A DNA stretch of 64,000 nt, from positions 2,648,912 through 2,712,911 of the forward strand of contig NC_018081.1 of the NCBI RefSeq assembly GCF_000271405.2, in the 5' to 3' direction. This document shows positions 8,660 through 17,536 of this stretch, one piece after another; the first letter of the stretch is position 1, and every line of letters begins with the position of its first letter. The position numbers were made by a program, and so were the translations under genes. This stretch comes from Enterococcus hirae ATCC 9790. GTDB taxonomy: Bacteria > Bacillota > Bacilli > Lactobacillales > Enterococcaceae. The notes under the pieces were generated by a model. The model was not told the DNA's origin, ran no database searches, and saw only the letters and a program-made list of their open reading frames with translations.

Positions 8660-9031
8660 TCACTCTTTCTTCTTGTTTCGATCGACCCATTTTGCGAGAT
8701 ATGGACGGGTAATCTCTGTTGGTCGTATGGAAAAGTCTGGGTATTTTTCTTGAAGTTCATCAAGCATTTGAAAGCCCATCTGATCTCCCCGATAAGATGG
8801 ATTCAATGAAACATCGTGAATAATCAATTCCTGATTTTCACCCCAATAAACACCAATGATTCCTTGAATATTCGTTGAACCTTCTGGTGTGAAGAAAAAA
8901 AGTTCATATCCTTCTTCTGTTTCATAGGTATTGATTTCTTTGAGTAAATTCGATTTATCCGTTAGTTTCTTATGAAAACTTAACAGTCCCATAGCAATTT
9001 TACGATTTTCTTTTCGGTAATGTGTTAACAT
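8660..9031 (-). CDS. ribT: GNAT-family protein RibT
   Basis: The 123-residue protein is a predicted N-acetyltransferase like B. subtilis RibT: MLTHYRKENRKIAMGLLSF matches the RibT N-terminus closely, and VSLNPSYRGDQMGFQML is the acetyl-CoA-binding motif A region. The gene is named after the riboflavin operon in Bacillus, but its substrate is unknown. Here it sits between xerD and scpA, touching the scpA start, which is the common arrangement in lactic acid bacteria. Confidence 0.85.
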   Translation of the reverse strand: MLTHYRKENRKIAMGLLSFHKKLTDKSNLLKEINTYETEEGYELFFFTPEGSTNIQGIIGVYWGENQELIIHDVSLNPSYRGDQMGFQMLDELQEKYPDFSIRPTEITRPYLAKWVDRNKKKE

Positions 9032-9049
9032 TTTTTCACCTTCCTATGA

Positions 9050-9937
9050 CTAAGCCCTTGGAAAATGCTGCTTATAAACATCCGTCATTCTTTTCTTTGT
9101 AATATGTGTATAAATTTGTGTTGTTGAGATATCAGCATGTCCTAACAATTCCTGTACCGTTCGAAGATCTGCACCATTTTCCAGCAAATGTGTCGCAAAA
9201 CTATGCCTTAAAGTATGAGGGGTCACCTCTTTATTGATTCCTGCTTCACGCACTAATTGTTTAAGGTTTTTCCAGATACCTTGCCGTGATAACCCTGTAC
9301 CATGATGATTGACAAATACATGCGTTTCAGAAGGATTCGCTACAAGGAGGGGGCGTGCTTCGTCTAGATACCGCTCCAACCATTGGATCGCATAATCACC
9401 TAGAGGTATGATCCGTTCTTTGTCCCCTTTACCAAGTGTTTGGACCAAGCCGAGCGACAAGTGAAGATCACTTAGCTTTAAACCAACGAGTTCACTGACA
9501 CGCATACCTGTTGCATACATGACTTCTAGAATTGCTCGATCTCTGATCCCTAGATTTTTGGTTGTATCAGGTGTTTCGATCAATCGTTCAACCTCAGTCA
9601 AGGATAAGGTGCTAGGTAACTTTTGAACCTTTTTAGGCGTATCAATGTGTTGCATCGGGTCATGATCAGTCAATCGTTCTTGACGTAAGAATTGATGAAA
9701 TCTTCTCAAGCTAGTAATCATTCTGGTCACGGTTGCTGGAGCTTTCTTTTCATCATGCATCTTTTCCAGATAATTGATCACGACGTAGCGATCGACATCT
9801 TGCCAGGAAGTGATTTGCTCATCTTCTAAATAGTGAAGATACTGTAACAAATCTCGTTCATAACTTTTTCTCGTATTTAATGACAAGCCACGTTCAATCG
9901 TCAAATAGTGGAGATAATCATTAATTTCTTCATTCAT
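9050..9937 (-). CDS. xerD: Site-specific tyrosine recombinase XerD
   Basis: The 295-residue recombinase resolves chromosome dimers at dif together with a partner. The catalytic set is complete: Arg146 (ATGMRVSEL), Lys170 (LGKGDKER), His241 and Arg244 (HTLRHSFATH), His267 (LLGHADI) and Tyr276 (TTQIYTH). An N-terminal SAM-like core-binding domain covers about residues 1-95. The length and the LLGHADISTTQIYTHITKKR tail are those of chromosomal XerD rather than phage integrases. It is followed after 18 bases by ribT. Confidence 0.93.
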   Translation of the reverse strand: MNEEINDYLHYLTIERGLSLNTRKSYERDLLQYLHYLEDEQITSWQDVDRYVVINYLEKMHDEKKAPATVTRMITSLRRFHQFLRQERLTDHDPMQHIDTPKKVQKLPSTLSLTEVERLIETPDTTKNLGIRDRAILEVMYATGMRVSELVGLKLSDLHLSLGLVQTLGKGDKERIIPLGDYAIQWLERYLDEARPLLVANPSETHVFVNHHGTGLSRQGIWKNLKQLVREAGINKEVTPHTLRHSFATHLLENGADLRTVQELLGHADISTTQIYTHITKKRMTDVYKQHFPRA

Positions 9938-10007
9938 AATAATCCACCTCGTGCTCTTCTATCATATCAGATACCCTTCATTTTCGATAGTCTATTTTAC
10001 AGCTAGG

Positions 10008-10039
10008 CAAAGAAAAAGCCGTCTAGCAATCAGACGGTT
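10008..10039 (-). terminator. Terminator overlapping the fur stop codon
   Basis: CCGTCT and AGACGG flank a seven-base loop and are followed by CTTTTTCTTT on the minus strand. The 5' arm contains the last fur codons and its TGA stop, so a ribosome finishing fur would cover the hairpin. Confidence 0.75.
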
Positions 10040-10503
10040 TTGCTTTCTTTTTCTTTAGTGTAACATTTTTGACAAATACCATGAAATGTTAAGCGATGAT
10101 CTTTTACCAAAAAGTGATACCGTTGCTCCACAATTTCTTCCACTTCACACAATAAATCTTCTTCAACCTCTTCAATCGTGCCACATCGTAAACACAATAA
10201 ATGATGATGGAAATGTTTTGCTCCTTCTTTTCTCAAGTCATAGCGAGCAACACCATCATTGAAGCTGACTTTATCAATGACTTTCAAATCGGTCAAAATC
10301 TCTAACGTCCGATAGACAGTAGCTAACCCAATTTCTGGACTCTTTTTTTTCACTAGAAAAAAGACTTCTTCTGCCGATAAATGTTCTTTCTCATTTTCTA
10401 AAAGTACTTGTAAAGTTGCTTCTCTTTGTGGGGTTAATTTGAACCCCGACTCGTGTAATTGTTGTTTCGTTTTTTTCATTACTGACATCGCATTCATAAC
10501 CAT
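10030..10503 (-). CDS. fur: Ferric uptake regulator Fur
   Basis: The 157-residue iron-responsive repressor has an N-terminal winged helix (GFKLTPQREATLQVLL ... GLATVYRTLEIL) and a metal-binding dimerisation half (KHFHHHLLCLRCG ... DHRLTFHGICQKC). Two CxxC pairs (CLRC, CQKC) form the structural zinc site. The sequence follows B. subtilis Fur rather than PerR or Zur (SPEIGLATVYRTLE, RYDLRKEGAKHFHHH). ATG 10503 is preceded by CGGGGTTG. Two PerR-type boxes lie upstream, which suggests control by peroxide/manganese sensing as reported for B. subtilis fur. It has its own terminator. Confidence 0.92.
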   Translation of the reverse strand: MVMNAMSVMKKTKQQLHESGFKLTPQREATLQVLLENEKEHLSAEEVFFLVKKKSPEIGLATVYRTLEILTDLKVIDKVSFNDGVARYDLRKEGAKHFHHHLLCLRCGTIEEVEEDLLCEVEEIVEQRYHFLVKDHRLTFHGICQKCYTKEKESKTV

Positions 10504-10521
10504 GTATTCAACCCCGACAAT

Positions 10522-10536
10522 TTATAATAATTATAA
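10522..10536 (-). promoter_or_regulatory. PerR/Fur-type operator box 1 upstream of fur
   Basis: TTATAATAATTATAA is a perfect 7-1-7 inverted repeat and identical to the published B. subtilis PerR-box consensus TTATAATNATTATAA. It ends 19 bases before the fur ATG. Confidence 0.75.
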
Positions 10537-10562
10537 TCAAACAAAAGGAATCTCTTTCTAAA

Positions 10563-10577
10563 TTAAAATAATTATAA
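10563..10577 (-). promoter_or_regulatory. PerR/Fur-type operator box 2 upstream of fur
   Basis: TTAAAATAATTATAA differs from the PerR consensus at one base. It starts 41 bases from box 1, about four helical turns, so two dimers could bind the same face of the DNA. Confidence 0.6.
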
Positions 10578-10606
10578 GCTAGTTAAGATAAACATGCAAG
10601 GTATTC

Positions 10607-11470
10607 TCAATTAGATTTTCTAATTCGTTTCGTTACCCCTGCTTCTTGTTTGACTAGTCCTTGTTTTAATAGATTGCCGATTGCTCGTTTAAAAGCTCCC
10701 TTGCTTATACCAAAAGTTTTCATGATATCTTCCGGATCAGATTTGTCAGTAAAATGGATTTGCTCATCTGCTGATCGTTCAATGATCGTTAAAATCATTT
10801 GTGCATCATCAGAGATTGCTTCATATGCTCTTGGTTTTAATGAAAGATTCAATACTCCATCAGGTCTCACACCAATTACTCGTCCTTTGACTTGTTCACC
10901 TAAGCGCGGCTCATTATAGCGTTCTGATGGGTGGATAAATCCGATATAATAATCATCTGTTAAGACGTACGTTCCGGTAATTTTCAAGCGGTAAGCAACA
11001 CCTGTAATGTCTTTATTTTTGATTTCTTCTGTTCCACGTTTACTCAATGATTTAAAAATCTTTTCATCGGCTAAACTACCCCAAATTCGGTCTTTGCTAT
11101 CGACTCTTAAAGCAACCATTAAACGATCGCCTTTTTTAGGCCAAAGTTCTGTCATCGTTGGTAGTTCATCTAATGAGACTACAAAATCTTTGTCGGGTAA
11201 TCCAATATCGACGAATACTCCTAAATCTTTTCGTGAAGCAGTCACTGTACCAAAAGCATAATGACCAATTCGACTTTTAGGAATCAACGTAGTAAAACGA
11301 TTTTCATGTTTTTGATTTTGATAACCAAACCCTTCGACTGCTTCACCGATACGATAGGTCCCTTCGGTTTTACTTAATCCAAAAGTTTGTCCATTTTTCT
11401 GGACAAAGTAATTTTTTTCATTTTCATCAATTACCATTCCGGTAAATATTGTTGCCAATAATTCATTCAT
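10607..11470 (-). CDS. cvfB: S1-domain RNA-binding regulator CvfB
   Basis: The 287-residue protein belongs to the CvfB/YitL family: three S1-like beta-barrels (the middle one beginning near IGHYAFGTVTASRKDLGVFVDIG, the third at GEQVKGRVIGVRPDGVLNLSLK) and a C-terminal winged helix (DPEDIMKTFGISKGAFKRAIGNLLKQG). In staphylococci CvfB binds RNA and affects virulence gene expression; the target here is unknown. ATG 11470 follows AGGAGAAATAAG. The gene is single and lies behind the terminator of the MapZ-type gene. Confidence 0.88.
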   Translation of the reverse strand: MNELLATIFTGMVIDENEKNYFVQKNGQTFGLSKTEGTYRIGEAVEGFGYQNQKHENRFTTLIPKSRIGHYAFGTVTASRKDLGVFVDIGLPDKDFVVSLDELPTMTELWPKKGDRLMVALRVDSKDRIWGSLADEKIFKSLSKRGTEEIKNKDITGVAYRLKITGTYVLTDDYYIGFIHPSERYNEPRLGEQVKGRVIGVRPDGVLNLSLKPRAYEAISDDAQMILTIIERSADEQIHFTDKSDPEDIMKTFGISKGAFKRAIGNLLKQGLVKQEAGVTKRIRKSN

Positions 11471-11562
11471 CTTATTTCTCCTTATTTATAAAAGATTCAG
11501 CCATCTTTTCTTAGCTATCATAACATAATGTTCCCATGATTAGTAGTTGGTTTGGTCTTAGT

Positions 11563-11655
11563 CGTCGCAAAAAAACTCAGACATCGTGTATCTGATCCTA
11601 TATGGTCATCCACTTAGTTCCATACGATCTACGATATCTGAGTAGTATTTGATCA
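11563..11655 (-). terminator. Long-stem terminator of the mapZ-like gene
   Basis: On the minus strand an imperfect inverted repeat (ACTCAGATATCGTAGATC against GATCAGATACACGATGTCTG) gives a stem of about 30 pairs followed by seven T residues. It starts 17 bases after the mapZ-like stop. Confidence 0.75.
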
Positions 11656-11671
11656 TTGTCTATCTAGCAGA

Positions 11672-14005
11672 TTAATGGCTGCCATTTCCGCCAAACCAGC
11701 CTGTTTTACAATTGATCGTCACAATATAAAATGGTAATGCACTTTCACCGATTCCACGCATCAAATTAGATTGGGTTGAAGTAGCATAAAGATTATAATA
11801 ACCTTCACCATTTTCGATTCTCGCTTTTTCTAGTTTATATCCACCTGCCACAATGTAGCCTCGTTGAATACAAGTAGCAATAACACTTTGTTGGACTCCT
11901 GGTGCCCAATTCCATGCTGGATTAGATGCATCAGCCACATCACTTTGTCGAGTTGACATGATGGGTTGATTGGCTGAATTAGTCTTATTGGTCGTTGAAC
12001 TAGATTTTGCTTGTTGTGCAGCCAGAGCTGCAGCTTGTTTGGCTGCTTCAGCTGCTTTTTTTGCTTCTTCAGCTTTTTTCGCTTCTTCTTTTGCTTGTGC
12101 TTCTTTCTGCTCTTTCGCAGTCAAGGTTTCATCTACTTTTTTTAGTTGATCTTTTAAAGCGACAGCTAGCTCTTCATTTTTGATTTGCTCTACAGCATTT
12201 TTTGCTTCGTCATACTGCTCTCTGTTCGCACTGTCTACGACTTGATTATCATGATAGACAACGTTCACTTTATCTTTAGCCGTCTGCAATTGTTTGTATT
12301 GATCCTCTGCTTCGGTTTGCGCTTGCTTGATCAGACGTCCAAAAGCAGTTTCATTTGTAGTCATTGGTTGAATGGCTTGATCTTCTTTTAGTTTGGGATC
12401 AGCTGCTAAATGATCATCGTCAATCACTACCGAAGTAAATAACTGGTTGACACGTTGAATATCTTTGATTTTGGTTTGGATATCCTGGAATGTTTTTTCT
12501 AATTCAGGATATTCTTTCTCTTTTTTTACGTCATTCAGATCAGTCTTTAGTTTAGCTAAGTCTTGATTGATCATTGAAGTACGGATAAACTGGTGAGACG
12601 GATCTGTATAAAAAGCGTTCAAGGCAGTTTGTAGCTCTGCCACCTTTTGTTTTTGTCTTTCTTCTTGTGCAGCGATTTGCGCCTGAACATCTTGCTGATG
12701 GTCATAATAAGCCCAACCACCGACTCCGAGCAAGACGATTGCTGCTAAAGCCAGATACGGTCCTTTTTTCGATCTTTTTCGTTTCCCCTCATCAGACTTA
12801 GCTGATGTAACTGGTTCTTTTTGTTCCGTTTCTGTCCTTTGATCGATTTCATTTGATAATTCTGTTTTTTCTATAGCTTCTGGTTTTGAAGAATCTTTCT
12901 TACGAATTTCTTCTTTTGGTTCTTCTTCTTTTACCGATTCTTCTTTCGATATTTCTTCTTTCGATATTTCTTCTTTTGCTGTTTCTTTTTTCGATATTTC
13001 TTCTTTTAGAACTTCTCCGTTTGATTGATTCTCTTGTAATGGAGCTGCTTTCGGAATATCTTTTTCTGAAACTTCAGGTTTCAAATTTTCGTTTAACGCT
13101 TCGTCCTCATGGGTTGAGTTTTTATCGACATCTTCCGCACTCGCTTTTTCTTCGACTTCTTTTTTTCCTATCAAAAGATTTTCTGACGACGATTGGACGT
13201 GAGTCGATTTTGAAGCGGGCACTGGTTCTTCAGTTTGTTCCTTAGAAGAAAGCAATTGATTTTCTTCTAAAGTTTGGGTTACCGTTAAGCGTTCATTATT
13301 TTTTTCTGTTGCTGTTTCAAACGTTTCTTCTTGATCAATCACTTGATGGTCAGTTGGCTGAACAACGCTATCGTTCGTATCAACTGGTTCCTTTTCTTTC
13401 GTTTCACGTTCGTTAGTTACTGGCACTATACTTTCTTGTTTTGAATCAGTCTCTTTGGCATTTTTAGCTGCGAGTTCCTCTTGGATCATTCGCATCAATT
13501 CTTCTGCATGTTCTTCTGTTGTATCTTCTCTATGAGCTTTGATATAAGCAGATAAAATCGAATTTTCTTTTTCATGATCAACAAATTCTTTTAATTCAGC
13601 TACTCTTTTTTGTTGTTCTGCTTCGATTTCATCCGTCAATTCATCGCCCTTAGCCTGTTTTTTCAAATCAGTTCCTTCTTCGCTTGTTGACGGCTTTTTG
13701 TTTGCCTTTTTAGTGACTACATCTTCAGCATCATTAGTTTCTGCTAGATTCGTTTCTTCAGATGATTCTTCTTTAAACAAGGCCATGACCGATTCTAATG
13801 GTAACTCTGTTAATTCTGACCATTCGATTGGATCATTTAATTCCGTGTCAGGAAAATGTTCTTCTGAAGAATCTATTGGTAATTGACTGTTGTTCTTTTC
13901 TTCATTCGTGTGTTGGTCTTGCTCTTTTATTTGGTAACCACAATCAGGACAAATCAACTTTCCTTTGATTTTCTTTGATCCACACGTTGGGCATTTTTTT
14001 ATCAC
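11672..14005 (-). CDS. mapZ: MapZ-family cell-division site positioning protein
   Basis: About 777 residues. In order: a zinc ribbon (CPTCGSKKIKGKLICPDCG) at the very N-terminus; about 380 residues of acidic, disordered sequence with degenerate KEEIS repeats; one membrane segment (LALAAIVLLGVGGWAYY, near residue 415-435); an extracellular helical region; an Ala/Lys coiled stretch; and a C-terminal domain NPAWNWAPGVQQSVIATCIQ ... GEGYYNLYATS ... TINCKTGWFGG. That C-terminal domain and the topology match streptococcal MapZ, which marks the division plane and guides FtsZ. I prefer GTG 14005, preceded by AAAGGAG, which puts the zinc ribbon at the start; a TTG at 14074 would add 23 residues but has no ribosome site. 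Confidence 0.75.
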   Translation of the reverse strand: MIKKCPTCGSKKIKGKLICPDCGYQIKEQDQHTNEEKNNSQLPIDSSEEHFPDTELNDPIEWSELTELPLESVMALFKEESSEETNLAETNDAEDVVTKKANKKPSTSEEGTDLKKQAKGDELTDEIEAEQQKRVAELKEFVDHEKENSILSAYIKAHREDTTEEHAEELMRMIQEELAAKNAKETDSKQESIVPVTNERETKEKEPVDTNDSVVQPTDHQVIDQEETFETATEKNNERLTVTQTLEENQLLSSKEQTEEPVPASKSTHVQSSSENLLIGKKEVEEKASAEDVDKNSTHEDEALNENLKPEVSEKDIPKAAPLQENQSNGEVLKEEISKKETAKEEISKEEISKEESVKEEEPKEEIRKKDSSKPEAIEKTELSNEIDQRTETEQKEPVTSAKSDEGKRKRSKKGPYLALAAIVLLGVGGWAYYDHQQDVQAQIAAQEERQKQKVAELQTALNAFYTDPSHQFIRTSMINQDLAKLKTDLNDVKKEKEYPELEKTFQDIQTKIKDIQRVNQLFTSVVIDDDHLAADPKLKEDQAIQPMTTNETAFGRLIKQAQTEAEDQYKQLQTAKDKVNVVYHDNQVVDSANREQYDEAKNAVEQIKNEELAVALKDQLKKVDETLTAKEQKEAQAKEEAKKAEEAKKAAEAAKQAAALAAQQAKSSSTTNKTNSANQPIMSTRQSDVADASNPAWNWAPGVQQSVIATCIQRGYIVAGGYKLEKARIENGEGYYNLYATSTQSNLMRGIGESALPFYIVTINCKTGWFGGNGSH
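12942..13010 (-). repeat. Degenerate tandem repeats coding KEEIS in mapZ
   Basis: The unit of about 15 bases (plus strand TTCTTCTTTCGATAT) recurs with small changes, giving KEEIS-KEEIS-KEES-type peptide repeats in the cytoplasmic linker. The number of units is likely to vary between strains. Confidence 0.6.
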
Positions 14006-14104
14006 TGAGCGATCGGCTCCTTTTGTTAGGTTTACGCTACCATTTAATCTACCATATTCTGAAAGTTTCGCCAAGAGTCTATTTTGATCAAACGGATATC
14101 AAAT

Positions 14105-14171
14105 AGTATAACTCGTAAAAATAAAACAAATAATTTACAAAAAGTTTCTTATAATTACGCATAGTTACGCA
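14105..14171 (-). promoter_or_regulatory. mapZ promoter region with an upstream direct repeat
   Basis: A -10 box TATACT (14110-14105) with a weak TTATTT 17 bases upstream would start transcription near 14098. Further upstream lies the exact direct repeat TTACGCA-TAG-TTACGCA (14155-14171), two 7-base units with a 10-base period at about -57 to -73. That geometry is usual for response regulators of the OmpR family; the assignment is inference. Confidence 0.35.
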
Positions 14172-14258
14172 ATTATTTATGTTTTCATCATCATAACGTT
14201 AATAGCGCATCAATTATTTATTATGATCAGGTTCAAGCTTTTGACTCAGCCATTGACT

Positions 14259-14304
14259 AAAAAAGTAGCACGAGATCATCTATTCTGATCCCGTGCTACT
14301 TTGT
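14259..14304 (-). terminator. Terminator of dnaG-rpoD
   Basis: AAGTAGCACGGGATCAG pairs with a near-perfect complement and is followed by TTTTTT on the minus strand. It lies about 72 bases after the rpoD stop. The rest of the 14006-14375 gap holds the mapZ promoter region. Confidence 0.85.
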
Positions 14305-14375
14305 TTTCAGTAAAGGCTACTCGCTATTTTAAAAGACAGTCATTGTCTATAAGATTCAAAATTTGAATCCTATTT

Positions 14376-15485
14376 TTACTCTAAGAAATCTTTCAATTGT
14401 TTTGAGCGTGATGGATGGCGTAATTTACGTAACGCTTTCGCTTCAATTTGTCGAATACGTTCACGTGTTACTCCGAATACTTTCCCAACTTCTTCGAGTG
14501 TTCTGGTACGACCATCGTCTAAACCAAAACGTAAGCGGAGAACATTCTCTTCACGGTCAGTCAATGTATCTAAAACATCTTCTAATTGTTCTTTTAGCAA
14601 TTCATAAGCCGCATGTTCTGCAGGACTAGTAGCTTCTTGGTCTTCAATGAAGTCTCCTAAATGAGAATCATCTTCTTCACCAATTGGTGTTTCTAAAGAA
14701 ACTGGCTCTTGCGCAATTTTCAATATTTCACGTACTTTTTCTGTAGGAAGGTCCATTTCTGCCCCAATTTCTTCTGGCGTCGGTTCTCTTCCTAAATCTT
14801 GAAGTAATTGACGTTGGATACGGATCAATTTATTGATGGTTTCTACCATATGCACTGGGATACGGATCGTACGTGCTTGGTCAGCGATGGCACGAGTGAT
14901 TGCTTGTCTGATCCACCATGTAGCATAAGTTGAAAATTTGAATCCTTTACGATAGTCAAATTTTTCAACAGCTTTCATCAAGCCCATATTTCCTTCTTGG
15001 ATCAAATCAAGAAATTGCATGCCACGTCCAACATATCTCTTAGCAATACTTACGACCAAACGAAGGTTTGCTTCAGCTAAACGCTGTTTTGCTTCTTGAT
15101 CACCTTCTTCGATTTTTAAAGCAAGAGCTACTTCTTCTTCCGCAGTTAATAGGGAAACACGACCAATCTCTTTTAAATACATACGAACTGGATCGTTGAT
15201 TTTTACACCAGTAGGTGCTGACAGATCTTCTGTTTTTGCTTGTTCCGCTTTTTTCTCTGCACTCTTCAAGCTATGGATCGATGGATCTCCATTTTCATCA
15301 ACAACGCTGATTCCAGCATCCTCGACTTTTTGGATCAATTTATCCATCTCATCCGCATTCAATGTGAATGGCGTTGCAAGTTTATTTGAAAGATCATCAT
15401 ACACGACTTGTCTTTTTGGTTTGTTTTCTTTGATAAAAGCTGCTACTGCTGCTTCATACTTTTTATTCTCTGTTACATTTGCCAT
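14376..15485 (-). CDS. rpoD: Primary RNA polymerase sigma factor (SigA/RpoD)
   Basis: The 369-residue housekeeping sigma factor has a short region 1.1; region 1.2 ([21 protein letters not shown]); region 2 with the -10-reading helix ([20 protein letters not shown]); region 3 ([14 protein letters not shown]); and region 4 with the -35-reading HTH ([21 protein letters not shown]). The length is typical of Firmicute SigA. It follows dnaG by 23 bases, the conserved macromolecular-synthesis pair without rpsU. ATG 15485 has a G-rich site (AAGGGGGG) upstream. Confidence 0.97.
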   Translation of the reverse strand: MANVTENKKYEAAVAAFIKENKPKRQVVYDDLSNKLATPFTLNADEMDKLIQKVEDAGISVVDENGDPSIHSLKSAEKKAEQAKTEDLSAPTGVKINDPVRMYLKEIGRVSLLTAEEEVALALKIEEGDQEAKQRLAEANLRLVVSIAKRYVGRGMQFLDLIQEGNMGLMKAVEKFDYRKGFKFSTYATWWIRQAITRAIADQARTIRIPVHMVETINKLIRIQRQLLQDLGREPTPEEIGAEMDLPTEKVREILKIAQEPVSLETPIGEEDDSHLGDFIEDQEATSPAEHAAYELLKEQLEDVLDTLTDREENVLRLRFGLDDGRTRTLEEVGKVFGVTRERIRQIEAKALRKLRHPSRSKQLKDFLE

Positions 15486-15508
15486 AAAAGAAGGCCCCCC
15501 TTGAGTAG

Positions 15509-17350
15509 CTATTCGGCTTGTTTTAACTGTTTTGTTAAATTAATGATCTCAATCGTTAATTCCAATTCTAATTGCTTGTTTCCAGTTCTTCTAGCCTCTT
15601 GCTGCATTTGTTTTTTTAAAGTTATTTCATCAGCTAAACTAGACTTTCTGATTACACGCAATAAGTCTTGGATTTCTCTTGGTGTGCTTTCTTCGGCTAC
15701 ACGCAAATACTCGATTTCCACCACTAAACGCCTTAAATTTTCATCTTGCAAAAAGTCCAAAAACTCCGCAAGGTTGAATTCATCATGTTGTGACACAAAT
15801 GCATCGAATAAAAAATATACTTCTGCATAAATGTCATGAATAAACTGAAATTGCTGTTCTTTCAAAAGATTACGGACAGATATCTCTTTGAACACTCTGT
15901 ACAAGAGCATTTGTTCCGCTTTTTCTACTTGAGTCAGCGGTCTCTTTTTCGTTATTGCCGTCCGTGAAATAGCTGGTTCTGGCAATGTCGTTGGTTGGTT
16001 GGTTCGATTCGTTTGATTTTCCCTGCGAAAATCCCGTATTTGCTTTTGCAGGGTTTCACGACTAAGTTGAAATTCGGTCGCTAGTTGCGATAAATACATA
16101 TCTTGTTCGATTGGCGAGACAACTTGACTAAGTTCTCTCGATACCTCTTCTAAGTACTGGATTTTATCTTTTTCATTCTCCAGGTTCTTGTCTTGCTTCA
16201 AATAACGTGACTTGAAAGTAAAGACCGTTTCACGACCATGAAAGATCAGTTCATTAAAGGAGTCATTTCCATATTTACGTAAATATTCATCGGGATCAAG
16301 TTTTTCCGGAATCACAACGATTGATAATTGCAATCGACTATTTTGTCGTAACAATTCGATCCCTCGATTCGTTGCCTCGAATCCTGCCTTATCTCCATCG
16401 TAACAAAAAACTAGTTCTTTGGTTACTCGTTCAATCTGCTGGATCTGTTGATTCGTTAAACTCGTTCCCATGGAAGCTATCCCATTTTTTACACCTGCTT
16501 GCCAAGAAGCAATGACATCCATGAAACCTTCAAATAAAAGAACTTCACCGCTTTTTCGGATATCACTACGTGCTTTATCCAAGTTGAACAACACTTGTCT
16601 TTTATTGAATAATTCTGTTTCTGGACTATTCAAATATTTGGGTTGATCTTTTTCTTGTCCTTTTTCTGGTGCAAGCCAGCGTCCAGAAAAACCAATCGTG
16701 CGCCCTTGAGGGTTTCTGATAGGAAACATGATACGTTGGTAAAACCGATCAGATATTCCTCCATCCTCATGAGAGATAAACAAACCAGAACGTTCCAACA
16801 CTTCTTGATCGTATGCTTCAGTTTTAAATACTTGTTTCAAAAATGAACGTTCATTCGGTGCAAATCCGATCGCAAATTCTTCAATCAATTCTAGTGTCAA
16901 ACCACGTTGTAGTAAGTAATCTAAAGCTTGCTCGCCTACTTTCGTGTGTAGCAACATATGATGATATACTTCTGCGGCTTTTTCATGCGCTAAAATCAAT
17001 TTTCCTGTAATTGAATCGCTATTTTCGAAGGGAAGTGTTTGTTTGCGCCATTGATCTTCTAACTGAATTTGTTCAAAATCAGCAACTTTGACGACTGCTT
17101 CTGGGAAACTAAGTCCTTCTAGTTCTTGAAGAAAAGTAAAGACGTTTCCTCCTTTTCCGCAACCAAAGCAATGAAAAATCTGTTTATCTTCAGCCACCGA
17201 GAAAGATGGTGTTCGTTCTTCATGAAAAGGACACAAACCTAAATAATTCTTTCCAGATTTTTTTAATTGGACGTATTGACCAATCACCTCAACAATATTC
17301 GTTTGTCCACGAATCGTTTCAATGACTTCTTGAGGAATCCGTTGAGCCAT
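15509..17350 (-). CDS. dnaG: DNA primase
   Basis: The 613-residue enzyme makes RNA primers at the replication fork and binds the DnaB/C helicase through its C-terminus. An N-terminal CHC2 zinc finger ([13 protein letters not shown] ... HCFGCGKGG), the RNA polymerase core and a TOPRIM domain ([16 protein letters not shown] ... [11 protein letters not shown]) can be seen, then a helicase-binding tail rich in Gln and Lys. It is co-transcribed with rpoD. ATG 17350 is preceded by a GGGGGTGAAAGC ribosome site. Confidence 0.97.
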   Translation of the reverse strand: MAQRIPQEVIETIRGQTNIVEVIGQYVQLKKSGKNYLGLCPFHEERTPSFSVAEDKQIFHCFGCGKGGNVFTFLQELEGLSFPEAVVKVADFEQIQLEDQWRKQTLPFENSDSITGKLILAHEKAAEVYHHMLLHTKVGEQALDYLLQRGLTLELIEEFAIGFAPNERSFLKQVFKTEAYDQEVLERSGLFISHEDGGISDRFYQRIMFPIRNPQGRTIGFSGRWLAPEKGQEKDQPKYLNSPETELFNKRQVLFNLDKARSDIRKSGEVLLFEGFMDVIASWQAGVKNGIASMGTSLTNQQIQQIERVTKELVFCYDGDKAGFEATNRGIELLRQNSRLQLSIVVIPEKLDPDEYLRKYGNDSFNELIFHGRETVFTFKSRYLKQDKNLENEKDKIQYLEEVSRELSQVVSPIEQDMYLSQLATEFQLSRETLQKQIRDFRRENQTNRTNQPTTLPEPAISRTAITKKRPLTQVEKAEQMLLYRVFKEISVRNLLKEQQFQFIHDIYAEVYFLFDAFVSQHDEFNLAEFLDFLQDENLRRLVVEIEYLRVAEESTPREIQDLLRVIRKSSLADEITLKKQMQQEARRTGNKQLELELTIEIINLTKQLKQAE

Positions 17351-17413
17351 GCTTTCACCCCCTGTAAATAGCTAATTGGCATCTGTCAAAGAGATACCTC
17401 AGGAGAATAACCG

Positions 17414-17450
17414 GTAAAAAATCGCACTAACGAAAATCAGTGCGATTTTA
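17414..17450 (-). terminator. Terminator of the CtpE-like ATPase gene
   Basis: AAAATCGCACT and AGTGCGATTTT enclose a ten-base loop, followed on the minus strand by TTTTTTACC. It separates the ATPase gene from dnaG. Confidence 0.85.
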
Positions 17451-17536
17451 AAGGACACAATTATACATGTTTCATTCTATCACAATTCTAAACTTTTTCA
17501 AGTATAATACTTGTCATTCTAAGAACAAGCAACGGT

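Noticed and set aside
12886..13245. 119-codon Leu-rich plus-strand frame
   Set aside because: It is the mirror of the Glu/Lys-rich repeats of the mapZ-like gene; such repeats give long Leu/Phe frames on the opposite strand.
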